Shown one piece after another: positions 42,602-51,171 of a stretch of DNA of 64,000 nucleotides. Below the pieces are notes generated by a model. That model was not told the origin of the DNA. It did no database searches and saw only the letters and a list, made by a program, of their open reading frames with translations. Origin of the DNA: Ochrobactrum teleogrylli (lineage in GTDB: Bacteria > Pseudomonadota > Alphaproteobacteria > Rhizobiales > Rhizobiaceae); NCBI RefSeq assembly GCF_006376685.1, contig NZ_VEWL01000002.1, forward strand, positions 1-64,000, given 5' to 3'. Both the position numbers and the translations under genes were made by a program. The first letter of the stretch is position 1, and each line of letters begins with the position of its first letter.

Positions 42602-43777
42602 TTACTCGATGATCGAAGCGACGATGCCTGCACCGACGGTGCGGCCACCTTCACGGATAGCGAAGCGGAGCTTCTCTTCCATGGCGATCGGGACGATCAG
42701 CGAAACGTCAACGGTAACGTTGTCGCCAGGCATAACCATTTCCGTGCCTTCCGGCAGGGTCACAATACCGGTCACGTCAGTCGTACGGAAGTAGAACTGC
42801 GGGCGGTAGTTGGTGAAGAACGGCGTATGACGGCCACCTTCGTCCTTGGTCAGAATGTAAGCTTCTGCCTTGAACTTGGTGTGCGGCTTGACCGAACCCG
42901 GCTTGCAGAGAACCTGACCGCGTTCAACGTCGTCACGGCCAACGCCGCGAACCAGTGCGCCGATGTTGTCGCCAGCCTGGCCCTGATCGAGCAGCTTGCG
43001 GAACATTTCAACGCCGGTAACCGTCGTCTTCGAGGTTGCCTTAATGCCGACGATTTCAACTTCTTCGCCGACCTTGACGATACCGCGCTCAACGCGACCC
43101 GTCACAACCGTACCGCGACCCGAGATCGAGAACACGTCTTCGATCGGCATCAGGAACGGCTGGTCAACCGGACGTTCCGGGGTCGGGATGTAGTTGTCGA
43201 CAGCGTCCATCAGGTTGCGGATTGCGTCTTCGCCGAGTTCCTTCGAGGAATCTTCGAGAGCTGCAAGAGCCGAGCCCTTGATGATCGGAACTTCGTCGCC
43301 CGGGAAGTCGTACTTCGAGAGAAGTTCGCGCACTTCCAGTTCAACCAGTTCGAGCAGTTCTGCGTCGTCAACCTGGTCGCACTTGTTCAGGAACACAACG
43401 ATTGCCGGAACGCCAACCTGACGAGCGAGCAGGATGTGCTCACGGGTCTGCGGCATCGGGCCGTCAGCTGCCGAAACAACCAGGATCGCGCCGTCCATCT
43501 GTGCAGCGCCGGTGATCATGTTCTTCACATAGTCAGCGTGGCCTGGGCAATCGACGTGTGCGTAGTGACGGTTGGCAGTTTCGTACTCAACGTGAGCCGT
43601 CGAGATCGTGATACCGCGGGCGCGTTCTTCCGGTGCAGCGTCGATCTGGTCATACGCCTTGAATTCACCGAAGAACTTCGTGATCGCTGCAGTCAGCGAG
43701 GTCTTGCCATGGTCAACGTGACCGATGGTGCCGATGTTAACGTGGGGCTTCGTACGTTCGAATTTGCTCTTAGCCAT
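42602..43777 (-). CDS. tuf: elongation factor Tu, copy 2
   Basis: Same 391-residue GTPase as copy 1. From the ATG at 43777 ([10 protein letters not shown]) the protein is identical to copy 1, and I count only 6 silent base differences over 1,176 bases. Upstream in-frame codons to 43822 are not conserved between the copies and were excluded. This copy sits in a tRNA-Tyr/tRNA-Gly/tuf/tRNA-Trp cluster, so it can be transcribed apart from the str operon. Confidence 0.98.
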   Translation of the reverse strand: MAKSKFERTKPHVNIGTIGHVDHGKTSLTAAITKFFGEFKAYDQIDAAPEERARGITISTAHVEYETANRHYAHVDCPGHADYVKNMITGAAQMDGAILVVSAADGPMPQTREHILLARQVGVPAIVVFLNKCDQVDDAELLELVELEVRELLSKYDFPGDEVPIIKGSALAALEDSSKELGEDAIRNLMDAVDNYIPTPERPVDQPFLMPIEDVFSISGRGTVVTGRVERGIVKVGEEVEIVGIKATSKTTVTGVEMFRKLLDQGQAGDNIGALVRGVGRDDVERGQVLCKPGSVKPHTKFKAEAYILTKDEGGRHTPFFTNYRPQFYFRTTDVTGIVTLPEGTEMVMPGDNVTVDVSLIVPIAMEEKLRFAIREGGRTVGAGIVASIIE

Positions 43778-43915
43778 CGCCGTTGTTCTCTTCGTTCTAG
43801 AACCGCTCAAGCGCCAGCGCAAAAGCCGATCGGCTTCGGGGCCAGCATTTATGCCAAAACGGAACGGCGAACCGCCCGTCGATGATTCCTTACACGCCTA
43901 TCCGCTCTTGAAAAC

Positions 43916-43989
43916 TGGAGCGGGTAACGGGAATCGAACCCGTGTATTCAGCTTGGAAGGCTGCTGCTCTACCATTGAGCTATACCCGC
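43916..43989 (-). tRNA. tRNA-Gly (anticodon TCC)
   Basis: 74 bases with encoded CCA. The acceptor stem GCGGGTA/TACCCGC is perfect, the anticodon loop CTTCCAA gives TCC, and the T-arm is GGGTTCGATTCCC. It lies 24 bases downstream of tRNA-Tyr and about 140 bases before tuf. Confidence 0.96.
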
Positions 43990-44013
43990 ATACTCTAAAC
44001 TCTGATCCGACAG

Positions 44014-44098
44014 TGGTGGAGGAAGTTGGATTTGAACCAACGTAGGCTTAGCCAACGGATTTACAGTCCGTCCCCTTTAACCGCTCGGGCATTCCTCC
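44014..44098 (-). tRNA. tRNA-Tyr (anticodon GTA)
   Basis: 85 bases with encoded CCA. The acceptor stem GGAGGAA/TTCCTCC is perfect, the anticodon stem-loop GGACTGTAAATCC gives GTA, and it has the long variable arm of class II tRNAs (TTGGCTAAGCCTACG). First gene of the tRNA-tuf unit. Confidence 0.97.
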
Positions 44099-44186
44099 TA
44101 ATATCACTATCAGCAGAGTCGAGTAACTAGGCATTTTCGTGGAGCAGTCGGTTGGCTGTTGGCCGCGCCGTCGCTCCACGGGGGGC

Positions 44187-44215
44187 CTTATGACGATAAG
44201 CGCTTCCCCTGTCAA
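44187..44215 (-). promoter_or_regulatory. promoter of the tRNA-Tyr/tRNA-Gly/tuf unit
   Basis: On the minus strand a perfect TTGACA (44210-44215), 17 bases, then CATAAG (44187-44192), about 90 bases before tRNA-Tyr. The 318-base spacer to rlmB has no gene. Between promoter and tRNA a long stem CGTGGAGC/GCTCCACG with inner GTCGG/CCGTC-type pairs (44139-44179) forms the leader. Confidence 0.65.
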
Positions 44216-44416
44216 CAGGGTAAAAGCGAAAAGAATGCATACCTATCCACAGTTTGGCCAAAGCATTCCGGAAGACCGGGCTCGCCCATGCATTCCGACA
44301 TACGGAAAAATCGGGATATGCGGGCTTTCGCCTCTTAATAGGCAGCCATAACAGCCTGATAGCATTTACAGGGCAAACAGCTATCTTCCCTCTCCTATAA
44401 GAGTTATAAGCGCGCC

Positions 44417-45277
44417 ATGACCGATCAAAACACGCCCCCTACCCCTAAAGATACACATTATGCGCGCCTGCGCCGCCAGCATCGCGACCAGAAGGCCCTC
44501 GCAGAAGGCAAGGCGCCGCACAGGCCCCAGCGCCCGTCGATTTCAGCCAGCGCCGTCGCGGATGGCACCGTGCGCCTTTACGGGCTGCATACGGTGCGCG
44601 CAGCCGTTGAAAACCCTGCCCGCAGGATTCTGCGTATGCGCGCGACGCGCAATGGTTTTGCGCGGCTTGAAATCGGAGAAGCCGATTCGCTCCCCTTCCC
44701 GGTCGAGATTGTCGACCCGAAGGATATCGACAAGGAAACTGGTTCCGACGCCGTGCATCAGGGCGTGATGATCGAAGCCGAGCCGCTGCGCGCCAAGAAA
44801 CTCTCTGAATTGCGGGAAAGCCCGCTTTTGCTGGTGCTCGATCAGGTAACCGATCCGCATAATGTCGGCGCCATCATGCGCTCTGCTGTGGCTTTTGGCG
44901 CGGGTGCGCTGATCACAACCAGCCGCCACAGTCCGCAGGAAACTGGCGTTCTGGCCAAGGCTGCCTCCGGCGCCCTGGAAATGATTCCGCATATTGAGGT
45001 CAGAAACCTCGCCGAAGCGATTGAAGAGCTACACGCTCTGGGTTTCCAGACCATCGGCCTTGATTCGGAAGGCCCGCAGGAAGTGGAAGCAACGCTTGCC
45101 GGTGGACGAATCGCACTGGTTCTCGGCGCGGAAGGCAAAGGTCTGCGCCAGAAGACGCGGGAAACAGTGATCGCGCTTGCCCGCCTCGACATGCCCGGCG
45201 AAATCAAATCGCTGAACGTCTCAAACGCCGCAGCGATTTCGCTTTATGCGGCGGAGCGTTATCTGCGCAATCGTTGA
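44417..45277 (+). CDS. rlmB: 23S rRNA (guanosine-2'-O-)-methyltransferase RlmB, SpoU/TrmH family
   Basis: Methylates a conserved guanosine (G2251 in E. coli) of 23S rRNA, by family assignment. The 286 residues have a basic, variable N-terminal extension (about 50 residues), the RlmB substrate-binding domain starting YGLHTVRAAVENPARR, and the SPOUT domain with motif 1 DQVTDPHNVGAIMRSA (Asn149, Arg155), motif 2 ALVLGAEGKGLR and motif 3 LNVSNAAAISLY, which form the knot. It is transcribed divergently from the tRNA-tuf unit. Confidence 0.9.
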   Translation: MTDQNTPPTPKDTHYARLRRQHRDQKALAEGKAPHRPQRPSISASAVADGTVRLYGLHTVRAAVENPARRILRMRATRNGFARLEIGEADSLPFPVEIVDPKDIDKETGSDAVHQGVMIEAEPLRAKKLSELRESPLLLVLDQVTDPHNVGAIMRSAVAFGAGALITTSRHSPQETGVLAKAASGALEMIPHIEVRNLAEAIEELHALGFQTIGLDSEGPQEVEATLAGGRIALVLGAEGKGLRQKTRETVIALARLDMPGEIKSLNVSNAAAISLYAAERYLRNR

Positions 45278-45340
45278 TTCGGTTTTCATGCGCCGTATCG
45301 GCAATCCCGACCGGCGCATGGAGTTTGCGAACGAACTGAT

Positions 45341-45772
45341 TCAAGCGGTCGCAATATAGGTGCGAATTTCTTCGGCTTCGCGTTCCACATCTTCGATTCG
45401 CCGTTTCACGACGTCACCGATGGAGATGATTCCGACAAGCTTGCCGTGTTCTTCAACCGGCATATGTCTGAAACGGCTACGCGTCATGATTTCCATGACC
45501 TGATTGATCGTGTGATGTTCCCGGCAGACCTGCACTTTTGCGGTCATGACCTCGGCAACCGGCATGGCCATCGCGCCGCTTTCCTTGAGGGACAGCGCCC
45601 GGACCACGTCGCGTTCGGAAAGAATGCCTTTGATATGACCGGCCTCGTCGCAAACCACCAGAGCGCCGATCTTGTGTTGGTTCAACATGGCGACGGCGTG
45701 GGAAAGCGTGTCGGCAGGTGCGATGACGACAACGTCTCTGCCCTTATGTTCGAGAATCGATCTTACTGTCAT
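45341..45772 (-). CDS. CBS-domain pair protein
   Basis: A cytoplasmic protein of 143 residues made of two CBS domains, which usually bind adenine nucleotides. Repeat 1 includes SHAVAMLNQHKIGALVVCDEAGHIKGILSERDVV (in pieces) and repeat 2 includes HTINQVMEIMTRSRFRHMPV and GKLVGIISIGDVV. The start at 45772 has the ribosome site GGAGGG; an upstream ATG at 45787 would overlap that site. A C-terminal helix (RRIEDVEREAEEIRTYI) follows. The partner is unknown. Confidence 0.88.
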   Translation of the reverse strand: MTVRSILEHKGRDVVVIAPADTLSHAVAMLNQHKIGALVVCDEAGHIKGILSERDVVRALSLKESGAMAMPVAEVMTAKVQVCREHHTINQVMEIMTRSRFRHMPVEEHGKLVGIISIGDVVKRRIEDVEREAEEIRTYIATA

Positions 45773-45916
45773 GCCAAGTCCCTCCAAAGATTTAGCATTC
45801 GCTGTTTCAGGCGCTCAAACACCTGAAAACAGAACGCAGCTCCTCCCGCCGCGTTCCATGATGGTGCGCTTTGATTGCCCGATTAGCAAGTACCATAAAA
45901 CTGGGAGGTAACTCTT

Positions 45917-46657
45917 CTAACGCCTTAGAACCGCGTCATAGCTGCGCGGACGATCCAGCAGCGAAATCCCGAAGAAACCGGCGATAAAACCGCCAATATG
46001 TGCTTCCCAGGCGATGCCCGACAGATCAGCCCCGCCGGTCGTGTAAATGCCGGTGATGATATTGATCACGAACCAGACGCCAACGAAGGTGATGACCGGT
46101 TTCAGCGTCAGCGTTAAGCCGACCGGCAGCACAGGACCGGCAAATTCCGCGCGTCGTCCAGCATTCACGCGCCTGAACCCATAGCGCGCCGAAGCACCCA
46201 TCATGCCGGAAATCGCGCCCGATGCTCCAACCAGCGGCGTCACGCTATCCGGATAAATCGCGTAATGGGTCAATCCGGCGATGATCGCCGTGAAAATCCA
46301 GAAAATGATCATGCGCGCGGTTCCGATTCGCCCGGCGAGCGGAGAGCCGAAGGCGGCGAGCCAGATCATATTGACCACGATATGCTCGATACCGCCATGC
46401 ATGAAGGAATAGCTGATCAAAGTGAACAGGCCTGCCGGGTCAGAAAAACCGCCAGCCATCGAGAACCGCGCCGGGATCAGCGAGAAGTTCAGCATGAACT
46501 CATAGTTCTGCTGCTCGCTGATCAGGTAGTTCTCATAAACATAGACCGCCACGCAGATGCCGATCAGCGCGATCACCACGCCTGGAATATTGAAGATCGG
46601 CTCACTTCCGCCGGAACGACCGCGATTATCCTGCATTTCCGGTTGCGGAAGGACCAT
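45917..46657 (-). CDS. rhomboid-family intramembrane serine protease
   Basis: Cleaves single-pass membrane proteins inside the bilayer. From the ATG at 46657 the protein has 246 residues and about six membrane helices. The catalytic Ser146 lies in GASGAISG and the catalytic His220 in WEAHIGGFIAG; the conserved SYSFMHGGIEHIVVNM (His-x-x-x-Asn region) is in helix 2. A GTG 6 bases upstream is too close to the ribosome site GGAAAG to be the better start. The substrate is unknown. Confidence 0.9.
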   Translation of the reverse strand: MVLPQPEMQDNRGRSGGSEPIFNIPGVVIALIGICVAVYVYENYLISEQQNYEFMLNFSLIPARFSMAGGFSDPAGLFTLISYSFMHGGIEHIVVNMIWLAAFGSPLAGRIGTARMIIFWIFTAIIAGLTHYAIYPDSVTPLVGASGAISGMMGASARYGFRRVNAGRRAEFAGPVLPVGLTLTLKPVITFVGVWFVINIITGIYTTGGADLSGIAWEAHIGGFIAGFFGISLLDRPRSYDAVLRR

Positions 46658-47087
46658 GAACACTGCTTTCCAGATTGCGAAACCGCGATGGGGCCAAAGA
46701 GGCCCGGAAACGAAAATCGGCCCGGTCGGACCGTTCGCGTGGCGAAACCAGCATTTGATAAGATAGAAATCGTTAAAAATAAAGGCCAGTGGAGGTCAAC
46801 CACCGGCCCTGATGCGAACCAGCGAGATTCGCAAAATTAACGACTGGATCTCAGAAAAACACAAATCAAGACAACGGCTTCATCTGATGTGTTCATCAAA
46901 CGCCTGTGCTCTTGCCATTGCAACAGTTACTTGCCGTTAACCTTAACAGCTGAGCGCCGTGGATGAAGAAAGGGTTAAGCTGGCATCCGCGCCGTTAATA
47001 CTATTTTAATGGTCGTGAGACGGAGCCACGGCGCTTCGAAATCGATCAACAGTCCCAATTCACCCAGAATCAAACGAACGGCGCACG
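46658..47087. other. divergent promoter region between rhomboid and PAS genes
   Basis: 430 bases without a convincing gene. A 9-bp inverted repeat GCGCCGTGG (46954-46962) and CCACGGCGC (47026-47034) brackets about 63 bases upstream of the PAS gene and could be an operator. I see no clear promoter consensus. Confidence 0.4.
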
Positions 47088-47747
47088 ATGAAACACCGCA
47101 GCACGATCGCGATATTCAGCGAATGGCAGCGACTGGCCTTTGATCGCAATGACGATCTGGAGCACGGCTTTCAAGCGCCGCAGCGGACCGATATCGAACC
47201 GCGTCGGCTTGGACGGCATTTGTCCGATCTTTTTTTCGTAGAAGCCGATGAAAATGGCGAACTTGTCTTTCGTCTTGGCGGTACACGAATCTGCACCCTG
47301 TTCGGTCGCGAGTTGAAAGGTGTGCGCCTTTTATCCCTGTGGCCGGAGCGCGACCGCCCTGCCCTCAGCGAACTGGCGCAGAATGTCAGCGCAATGCAGA
47401 TCCCCGCACTTAGCCTGCATGATGGAATCAGCCTTTCGGGCCGCAGTCTCAGCTTTGAAATGCTGCTCGCGCCCTTAGAAGCCAGCAACGGTCGCTTGGG
47501 CCTGATGGGCAGCATCGCCGTTCTGGACAATGTGACCTGGGCGGGTGCCGACCCTCTGGTGCTCGGCCATCTCAATCACATCGAGCCGATTGCACCGGAT
47601 GTGGCGCTTGCCGACGAAGCGGTAAAGGCGGCGATCTTTACGGTCAATGCATCGAATCGCACCCGTCAGTGGACGGAAACCCGATTGGCAACACCACCCA
47701 TGCGCAAGGCGCCGCATCTGCGCGTCATCAATGGCGGCAAAGCTTGA
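47088..47747 (+). CDS. PAS_5-domain protein
   Basis: Cytoplasmic protein of 219 residues resembling the PAS_5 (PF07310) family, widespread in Rhizobiales and thought to be sensory or regulatory. The N-terminal part (FSEWQRLAFDRN, PRRLGRHLSDLFFVEADENG, FRLGGTRICTLFGRELKG) matches the PAS_5 pattern well. The C-terminal 60 residues are variable and basic, ending RKAPHLRVINGGKA. No output domain is present. It starts a plus-strand series with the PilZ and LapG-like genes. Confidence 0.75.
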   Translation: MKHRSTIAIFSEWQRLAFDRNDDLEHGFQAPQRTDIEPRRLGRHLSDLFFVEADENGELVFRLGGTRICTLFGRELKGVRLLSLWPERDRPALSELAQNVSAMQIPALSLHDGISLSGRSLSFEMLLAPLEASNGRLGLMGSIAVLDNVTWAGADPLVLGHLNHIEPIAPDVALADEAVKAAIFTVNASNRTRQWTETRLATPPMRKAPHLRVINGGKA

Positions 47748-47833
47748 AATCGCGTTTCTCTTTTGCGCCGAACTGCTTTAAGTATAATATAAATAACAGC
47801 TTATTGGCGAAAGACTGAGATGGGCCAGCTTCA

Positions 47834-48439
47834 ATGAGGGGATTCGCGGCGGCATCACCTGCAAACAGCGGGCGACAGGATAATTTCAATGCCGTGAACG
47901 TTGATCTCAACGGTCGCTATATGCTCGAAAATCGCAACGAGTATCCTTGTGTCCTGAAGCGCATGTCGCCCGGCACTGCCTTGATGACCGGTATCGCCAC
48001 GCCGCGTAATGGCGAGCGTATCATTGCCTATATCGATCATGTCGGTCGCATCGAAGGTACGGCCTACCAGATTTCGGCGGAAGGCTTTCATCTTCTCCTC
48101 ACCAATACCGCGACCAAAAAGGACAAGCTTTCGGCGCAGCTGACATGGCTTGCCAACCGGCATGAACTTTCGCTGCCGGAAGATCGCCGCCATGAGCGTG
48201 TCGTTCCGCGCAAGTCGCACCAGAATGTAACCTTTCCGGATGGCACCCAATTGCTCTGCCGCATCGCCGACTTGTCGCTTTCGGGGGCGGCTATCGAATG
48301 CGATGTCAAACCGGCGATCAAGAGCGGCGTCCTGCTGGGGCCGATCCGCGGACGGGTCGTGCGCCATTTCGCAGACGGTTTCGCCATCGAGTTCGCCACA
48401 ATCCAGACCAGCACGGCGCTCGACAGTCTTTTCAGCTAA
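47834..48439 (+). CDS. PilZ-domain protein, probably with two PilZ domains
   Basis: PilZ domains bind cyclic di-GMP. The 201-residue protein has a C-terminal PilZ domain with the arginine motif in RRHERVVPR (about residues 116-124) and DLSLSGAAIE (about 147-156), the expected D/N-x-S-x-x-G pattern. The N-terminal half (GRYMLENRNEYPC, then RMSPGTALM, then IDHVGRIEG) looks like a second PilZ domain whose arginine motif is degraded (RQDNFN). It lies 86 bases after the PAS_5 gene on the same strand, which suggests joint expression. Confidence 0.8.
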   Translation: MRGFAAASPANSGRQDNFNAVNVDLNGRYMLENRNEYPCVLKRMSPGTALMTGIATPRNGERIIAYIDHVGRIEGTAYQISAEGFHLLLTNTATKKDKLSAQLTWLANRHELSLPEDRRHERVVPRKSHQNVTFPDGTQLLCRIADLSLSGAAIECDVKPAIKSGVLLGPIRGRVVRHFADGFAIEFATIQTSTALDSLFS

Positions 48440-48680
48440 ACTTTGAACGGCTGAAAAGATGAACGCGCGTCAAGGTTACGGATTGGCAAACCGCCCGCGC
48501 GGGTATAAACAGTAAAATATCGCGAAAACCCGCGTTTTCGGGCCGAATTGGCCGCTTTCTTTACAAAAACTTTCAATATTCCGCGCAGTTTTAATCGAAT
48601 TTGACTCGCATTTTCGCGCTCAAATTTGCGCGCCTTCAAATTGTCCCGGTCATTTTGATCTCCAACAGGGAGATAAAAGA

Positions 48681-49289
48681 ATGACCAAGCAAACCATCAT
48701 CGCAGCGATCCTTCTGCTGCTCGGCGTCGGACTGGCGCAAGCAGCGAACCCGGCATCAAAATCGCCATGGATGAGCACCGGCGAACGCACCTCGCAGCCA
48801 ATCGGGCATTATGAATTTTGCGAGCGCTACCCGGCTGAGTGCAAGATCGTCAGCCGCAACACCAATGCTCTCAAGCTGACGCCGAAGCTGTGGCAGCAGA
48901 TTATTGCCGTCAATGACAGCGTGAACACGCGAATCAAGCCAGCCACCGACATGGAAGTCTGGGGTCGCGAAGAATATTGGGAATATCCGGTAACCGCCGG
49001 CGACTGCGACGACTACATGCTGGAAAAGCAGCGCGAACTGATGGCGCTTGGCATTCCTGCCAACACGCTTCTGTTCACCGTCGTTCGCCAGCCGAATGGC
49101 GATGGCCATGCCGTCCTGACGCTTCGCACCGACCGCGGCGATTTCATTCTCGACAATCTCGATGAGCGAGTTCTGGCCTGGAACAAGACCGACTACACCT
49201 ACCTGAAGCGTCAGTCGACCGCGAACAGCGGCAGTTGGGTTTCGATCAAGGATGACCGCGACATTCTCGTCGGCAGCATCAAGAACTGA
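48681..49289 (+). CDS. periplasmic transglutaminase-like cysteine protease (BTLCP/LapG-like)
   Basis: The 202 residues begin with a signal peptide (MTKQTIIAAILLLLGVGLAQA) and belong to the BTLCP family (PF06035), which includes LapG, the periplasmic protease that clips surface adhesins under cyclic di-GMP control in Pseudomonas. The catalytic triad is visible: Cys109 in AGDCDDY, His143 in DGHAVLTL, Asp158 in FILDNL. Two further Cys (47 and 54, FCERYPAEC) are typical of the family. The ribosome site is AGGGAG. It follows the PilZ gene by 241 bases; a terminator lies downstream. A LapD partner or adhesin target is not encoded here. Confidence 0.88.
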   Translation: MTKQTIIAAILLLLGVGLAQAANPASKSPWMSTGERTSQPIGHYEFCERYPAECKIVSRNTNALKLTPKLWQQIIAVNDSVNTRIKPATDMEVWGREEYWEYPVTAGDCDDYMLEKQRELMALGIPANTLLFTVVRQPNGDGHAVLTLRTDRGDFILDNLDERVLAWNKTDYTYLKRQSTANSGSWVSIKDDRDILVGSIKN

Positions 49290-49311
49290 TCAGACATCGA
49301 TGAAGTTCAAG

Positions 49312-49350
49312 GGACGGGTCGCCAGTCTCCCTCTGGCTCCGTCCTTTTTT
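49312..49350 (+). terminator. terminator of the LapG-like protease gene
   Basis: GGACGG/CCGTCC outer stem and GCCAG/CTGGC inner stem, followed by TTTTTT on the plus strand, 23 bases after the stop codon. Confidence 0.85.
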
Positions 49351-49362
49351 AATACCGAACCG

Positions 49363-49890
49363 TCAGGCCGGTTCCATGCCGCGCATGAAGGAATGCCCCT
49401 TCTCCACATAATGCTTGGCGGAAAGTTTAAGCTTCTCCACCGCCGCTTCATCCAGTTCACGCAAAACGCGCGCTGGCGAGCCGACAACCAGCGAGTTATC
49501 CGGAATTTCCTTGCCTTCCGTCACCAGAGCCCCGGCTCCGATAAGGCAGTTCTTGCCGATCTTCGCGCCATTGAGCACAATGGCCCCCATCCCGATCAGG
49601 GTGTTCTCACCGATGGTGCAGCCATGCAGGATCGCCCGATGGCCGATGGTGCAGCCCGCGCCAATCGTCAGCGGATAGCCGATATCGGTATGCATGACGC
49701 AAAGTTCCTGCACATTGGTGTCGTCGCCGATGGCAATCACTTCATTGTCGCCGCGCAGGACGGCGCCGAACCAGAAGCCCACATTTTCGCCCACGACGAC
49801 CTTGCCGATCAGTGTCGCATCCGGTGCAATCCAGTTGCTGGCGCGGTCTGCGAATTGCGGCTTGTGTCCGTTATAAGCATATATCGGCAT
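49363..49890 (-). CDS. gamma-class carbonic anhydrase family protein
   Basis: A left-handed beta-helix protein of 175 residues related to Cam and to E. coli YrdA/PaaY. Hexapeptide repeats run from about residue 20 to 140. The three metal-binding histidines are present: His67 (VMHTD), His84 and His89 (IGHRAILHG). It forms trimers and may have carbonic anhydrase or related zinc activity; activity of this subgroup is often unproven. It converges with the LapG-like gene. Confidence 0.9.
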   Translation of the reverse strand: MPIYAYNGHKPQFADRASNWIAPDATLIGKVVVGENVGFWFGAVLRGDNEVIAIGDDTNVQELCVMHTDIGYPLTIGAGCTIGHRAILHGCTIGENTLIGMGAIVLNGAKIGKNCLIGAGALVTEGKEIPDNSLVVGSPARVLRELDEAAVEKLKLSAKHYVEKGHSFMRGMEPA

Positions 49891-50010
49891 GTGGGCTCCT
49901 CCATCAGAATGTCTTCATGAAAAGAGCTAAGCTTTTTTTGGATGAGGGACAAGCGCGGCTTCACCCTCCGTTAACCATAAAAGACCAATAATCGCTGCAA
50001 TATCATCAGC

Positions 50011-50748
50011 ATGGCATTCCCGCCAATGGACAGCGCAATCGAAACTACCACGACAAAAGAGGGCAACCGGCTCTTCGTCCGCATCCTGCTGGCGGTTGTC
50101 GCGCTTGTGGTGCTTTCCGTTGCGATCAATATTGGTGGTGGCCTGCTTGGCCCAACGATTGCGCGCGGCGGCCATTCCGACAGCACGCATCTCTATAAAG
50201 TGCTGATCGGCAACAATGTCCTGTCCATGCCAGCCAATATGATCCGCTTTTCCAATCAGCGGCGGGACGGTCTGACAACGCGCCTCGATCTCTACGCGCG
50301 CTGGCCCGGACTGACCGGCTATACGGAAGCAGACCGGGCAATCTTCAATCTGCTCACGCCGAAGCGCCAATTGCTATTCATGTCGATTGAAGAGCGCACC
50401 ATGTCCCGCGACATGAGCGGACGCTATCTGCCGATCTATGCTGCGCTGATTGAGCCGGAGGGTGAATCTCTACCGGGAGGACTGACGATCCACCAGTTTC
50501 TGGAAGGCAGCGGTTATACTGGTGAAGAACTGGTGCTTTCCGATACCGCAAGCGGTAATCCGGCTTTCGTCGCCCGTTGCATGAGCGATGCTTCGGCAGA
50601 AAACTTCAACGCCTGCGAGCGCGATATCCAGTTCGGAAATGGGCTGCAGATTCTCTATCGTTTTCCCCGCGATATGCTGGCCGAGTGGAAAACACTCGAT
50701 GAAGCCATGCGACAGTTCGCAACCGGGCATTTGTTGGGGAATGACTAA
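50011..50748 (+). CDS. membrane-anchored protein of unknown function
   Basis: The 245 residues have a short cytoplasmic N-terminus, one membrane helix (about residues 25-46, ILLAVVALVVLSVAIN) and a periplasmic domain of about 200 residues with no motif I recognise. The domain contains RFSNQRRDGLTTRLDLYARWP and two cysteines (192 and 202) that could form a disulfide. I know similar single-gene proteins in Brucella and relatives but no function. The start is uncertain: ATG at 50011 or 50026, neither with a clear ribosome site. A terminator-like hairpin follows. Confidence 0.75.
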   Translation: MAFPPMDSAIETTTTKEGNRLFVRILLAVVALVVLSVAINIGGGLLGPTIARGGHSDSTHLYKVLIGNNVLSMPANMIRFSNQRRDGLTTRLDLYARWPGLTGYTEADRAIFNLLTPKRQLLFMSIEERTMSRDMSGRYLPIYAALIEPEGESLPGGLTIHQFLEGSGYTGEELVLSDTASGNPAFVARCMSDASAENFNACERDIQFGNGLQILYRFPRDMLAEWKTLDEAMRQFATGHLLGND

Positions 50749-50753
50749 ACAAA

Positions 50754-50782
50754 ACGCCCTCTCCGCAAAGCGGAAAGGGCGT
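50754..50782. terminator. shared terminator between converging genes
   Basis: ACGCCCT/AGGGCGT outer stem with inner TCCGC/GCGGA, 29 bases in all. On the minus strand it runs into TTTTGTTT, so it serves the DUF3126 gene best; it also starts 6 bases after the stop of the plus-strand gene. Confidence 0.65.
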
Positions 50783-50854
50783 CAGATCGTCGGGCTGTGA
50801 CGGATCATCATGGACAACTCTCGAAAAATCTCGCGATTTTTCCCAAGCCGCGCC

Positions 50855-51061
50855 CTAGAGATCGACGTCGAGAATAGCCATCGAGAAATTGTAGGACAGT
50901 TCGCCTTCGTCCTCATCCTTGTAGATCAGGCCCAAAAACTCGTCGTCAATATAAAGCTCGGCCGAGTCGTTCTTGCGCGGGCGCGCCTTCACCTGAAGGC
51001 CCTGATTGTTGAAGGTCCGTTTGAAATAGGCGTCCAGTTTTTTTAGTTCTTCGGGTTTCAA
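50855..51061 (-). CDS. DUF3126-family small protein
   Basis: A 68-residue cytoplasmic protein that reads from a TTG start (ribosome site AGGAG, 7 bases) as LKPEELKKLDAYFKRTF and ends in YNFSMAILDVDL. This matches the alphaproteobacterial DUF3126 family in length and sequence as I remember it; function unknown. An ATG further upstream exists but its extension has no similarity. It lies between a stem-rich spacer behind cysE and a shared terminator. Confidence 0.8.
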   Translation of the reverse strand: MKPEELKKLDAYFKRTFNNQGLQVKARPRKNDSAELYIDDEFLGLIYKDEDEGELSYNFSMAILDVDL

Positions 51062-51118
51062 CCGGCTTCTCCTGATATTGAATTCAAGCCGGTTTATTGC
51101 ACCCGGGCTTTTGTGATG

Positions 51119-51151
51119 TAAACCCCTGGGGGAGTAGTCCCTCGGGGTTTT
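51119..51151. other. stem-loop upstream of the DUF3126 gene
   Basis: AAACCCC/GGGGTTT arms around a loop that contains a second GGGGGAG/CTCCC-like complementarity. It lies in the DUF3126-cysE spacer. On the plus strand it ends in TTTTAG. Role unknown. Confidence 0.35.
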
Positions 51152-51171
51152 AGCGCCTAACCACCGCTTTC

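Noticed and set aside
51119-51151. Riboswitch (SAM-II-like) in the spacer near cysE
   Set aside because: The stem-loop lies downstream of cysE and before the DUF3126 gene, and I could not match the conserved SAM-II core.
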